From Anaerolineaceae bacterium (GTDB lineage: Bacteria; Chloroflexota; Anaerolineae; Anaerolineales; Anaerolineaceae): a stretch of DNA of 11,132 nt. The stretch spans positions 1 to 11,132 of the forward strand of contig DAIEPS010000045.1 in NCBI GenBank assembly GCA_027348305.1. The letters run 5' to 3'. Below the pieces are notes generated by a model. That model was not told the origin of the DNA and did no database searches. It was given only the letters and a program-made list of their open reading frames with translations. Of this stretch, positions 10,946-11,132 are shown one piece after another (the stretch's first letter is position 1; every line of letters starts with the position of its first letter). Both the position numbers and the translations under genes were made by a program.

Positions 10946-11132
10946 TTAGTTTTCTTGGGTTTCAGTTTCTGCAGTTTCAGCGGCTTTTTTCTTGGAAGGC
11001 TGCCTGGCGGGGCCAAGCACCATGCCCATGGTGCGGCCTTCGATATTCGGAGCCTGCTCAATATTAGCGACATCAGAGAGCTCTTCAGCGATCTCTTTCA
11101 AATCTTCGAGCGCAATTTCCGGGTATGTGATC
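10946..11132 (-). CDS. infC: Translation initiation factor IF-3, C-terminal end (partial)
   Basis: The minus-strand frame reads in from the window edge and stops at TAA (10948-10946), giving 61 residues. The peptide ITYPEIALEDLKEIAEELSD, continuing VANIEQAPNIEGRTMGMVLGPARQ, is the end of the IF-3 C-terminal domain, where EGR.M is highly conserved. IF-3 binds the 30S subunit and controls start-codon choice. After the domain there is a short tail rich in Lys, Ala, Glu and Thr (PSKKKAAETAETETQEN), which is seen in several lineages. The position before rpmI and rplT supports the call. Confidence 0.95.
   Translation of the reverse strand, partial: ITYPEIALEDLKEIAEELSDVANIEQAPNIEGRTMGMVLGPARQPSKKKAAETAETETQEN

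Overview
The window looks like chromosomal DNA of a member of the Chloroflexota, most likely class Anaerolineae. This is an inference. It rests on a class A penicillin-binding protein with a long Thr-Pro C-terminal tail, a tandem pair of DarA-like (DUF970) c-di-AMP receptor genes, a DUF711 protein coupled to a SpoU-type methyltransferase, and gene-free stretches full of short palindromic repeats. No 16S rRNA or other decisive taxonomic marker is present.

Left part (1-709, + strand): the 3' end of a flavin reductase family gene overlaps an AMMECR1-family gene by a few bases. A 767-bp gap (710-1476) follows. It holds no gene, but at least three small inverted-repeat (MITE-like) elements and two copies of a short hairpin repeat.

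Middle (1477-7703): a minus-strand operon of three genes (4412 to 1477) encodes a large soluble protein resembling (alpha/alpha)6-barrel glycoside hydrolases, followed by two small DarA/PstA-like c-di-AMP receptor paralogues. A hairpin that belongs to a dispersed repeat family terminates it. Divergent from it, and sharing an 81-bp promoter region, is a bifunctional class A penicillin-binding protein of 1069 residues. It has an acidic cytoplasmic N-terminus, a transmembrane helix, GT51 and transpeptidase domains, a C-terminal beta region and a Thr-Pro tail. This pairing of a glycan-active-looking enzyme and second-messenger receptors with a cell-wall synthase is the most interesting context in the window.

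Right part (minus strand, 11132 to 7784): infC (3' end), rpmI and rplT form the conserved translation operon, with a strong hairpin after infC and a terminator after rplT. A repeat-rich 384-bp gap (9808-10191) comes next. Then a TrmH/SpoU RNA 2'-O-methyltransferase gene is translationally coupled (ATGA overlap) to a DUF711 gene, whose stop codon lies inside a perfect 28-bp palindromic repeat shared with the intergenic space after the PBP gene.

Two of the minus-strand genes (the glycosidase-like gene and the methyltransferase gene) have a -10-like hexamer exactly 6 nt before the start codon, which suggests leaderless transcripts. Nothing here is a clear prophage, insertion sequence, CRISPR array or tRNA/rRNA gene.
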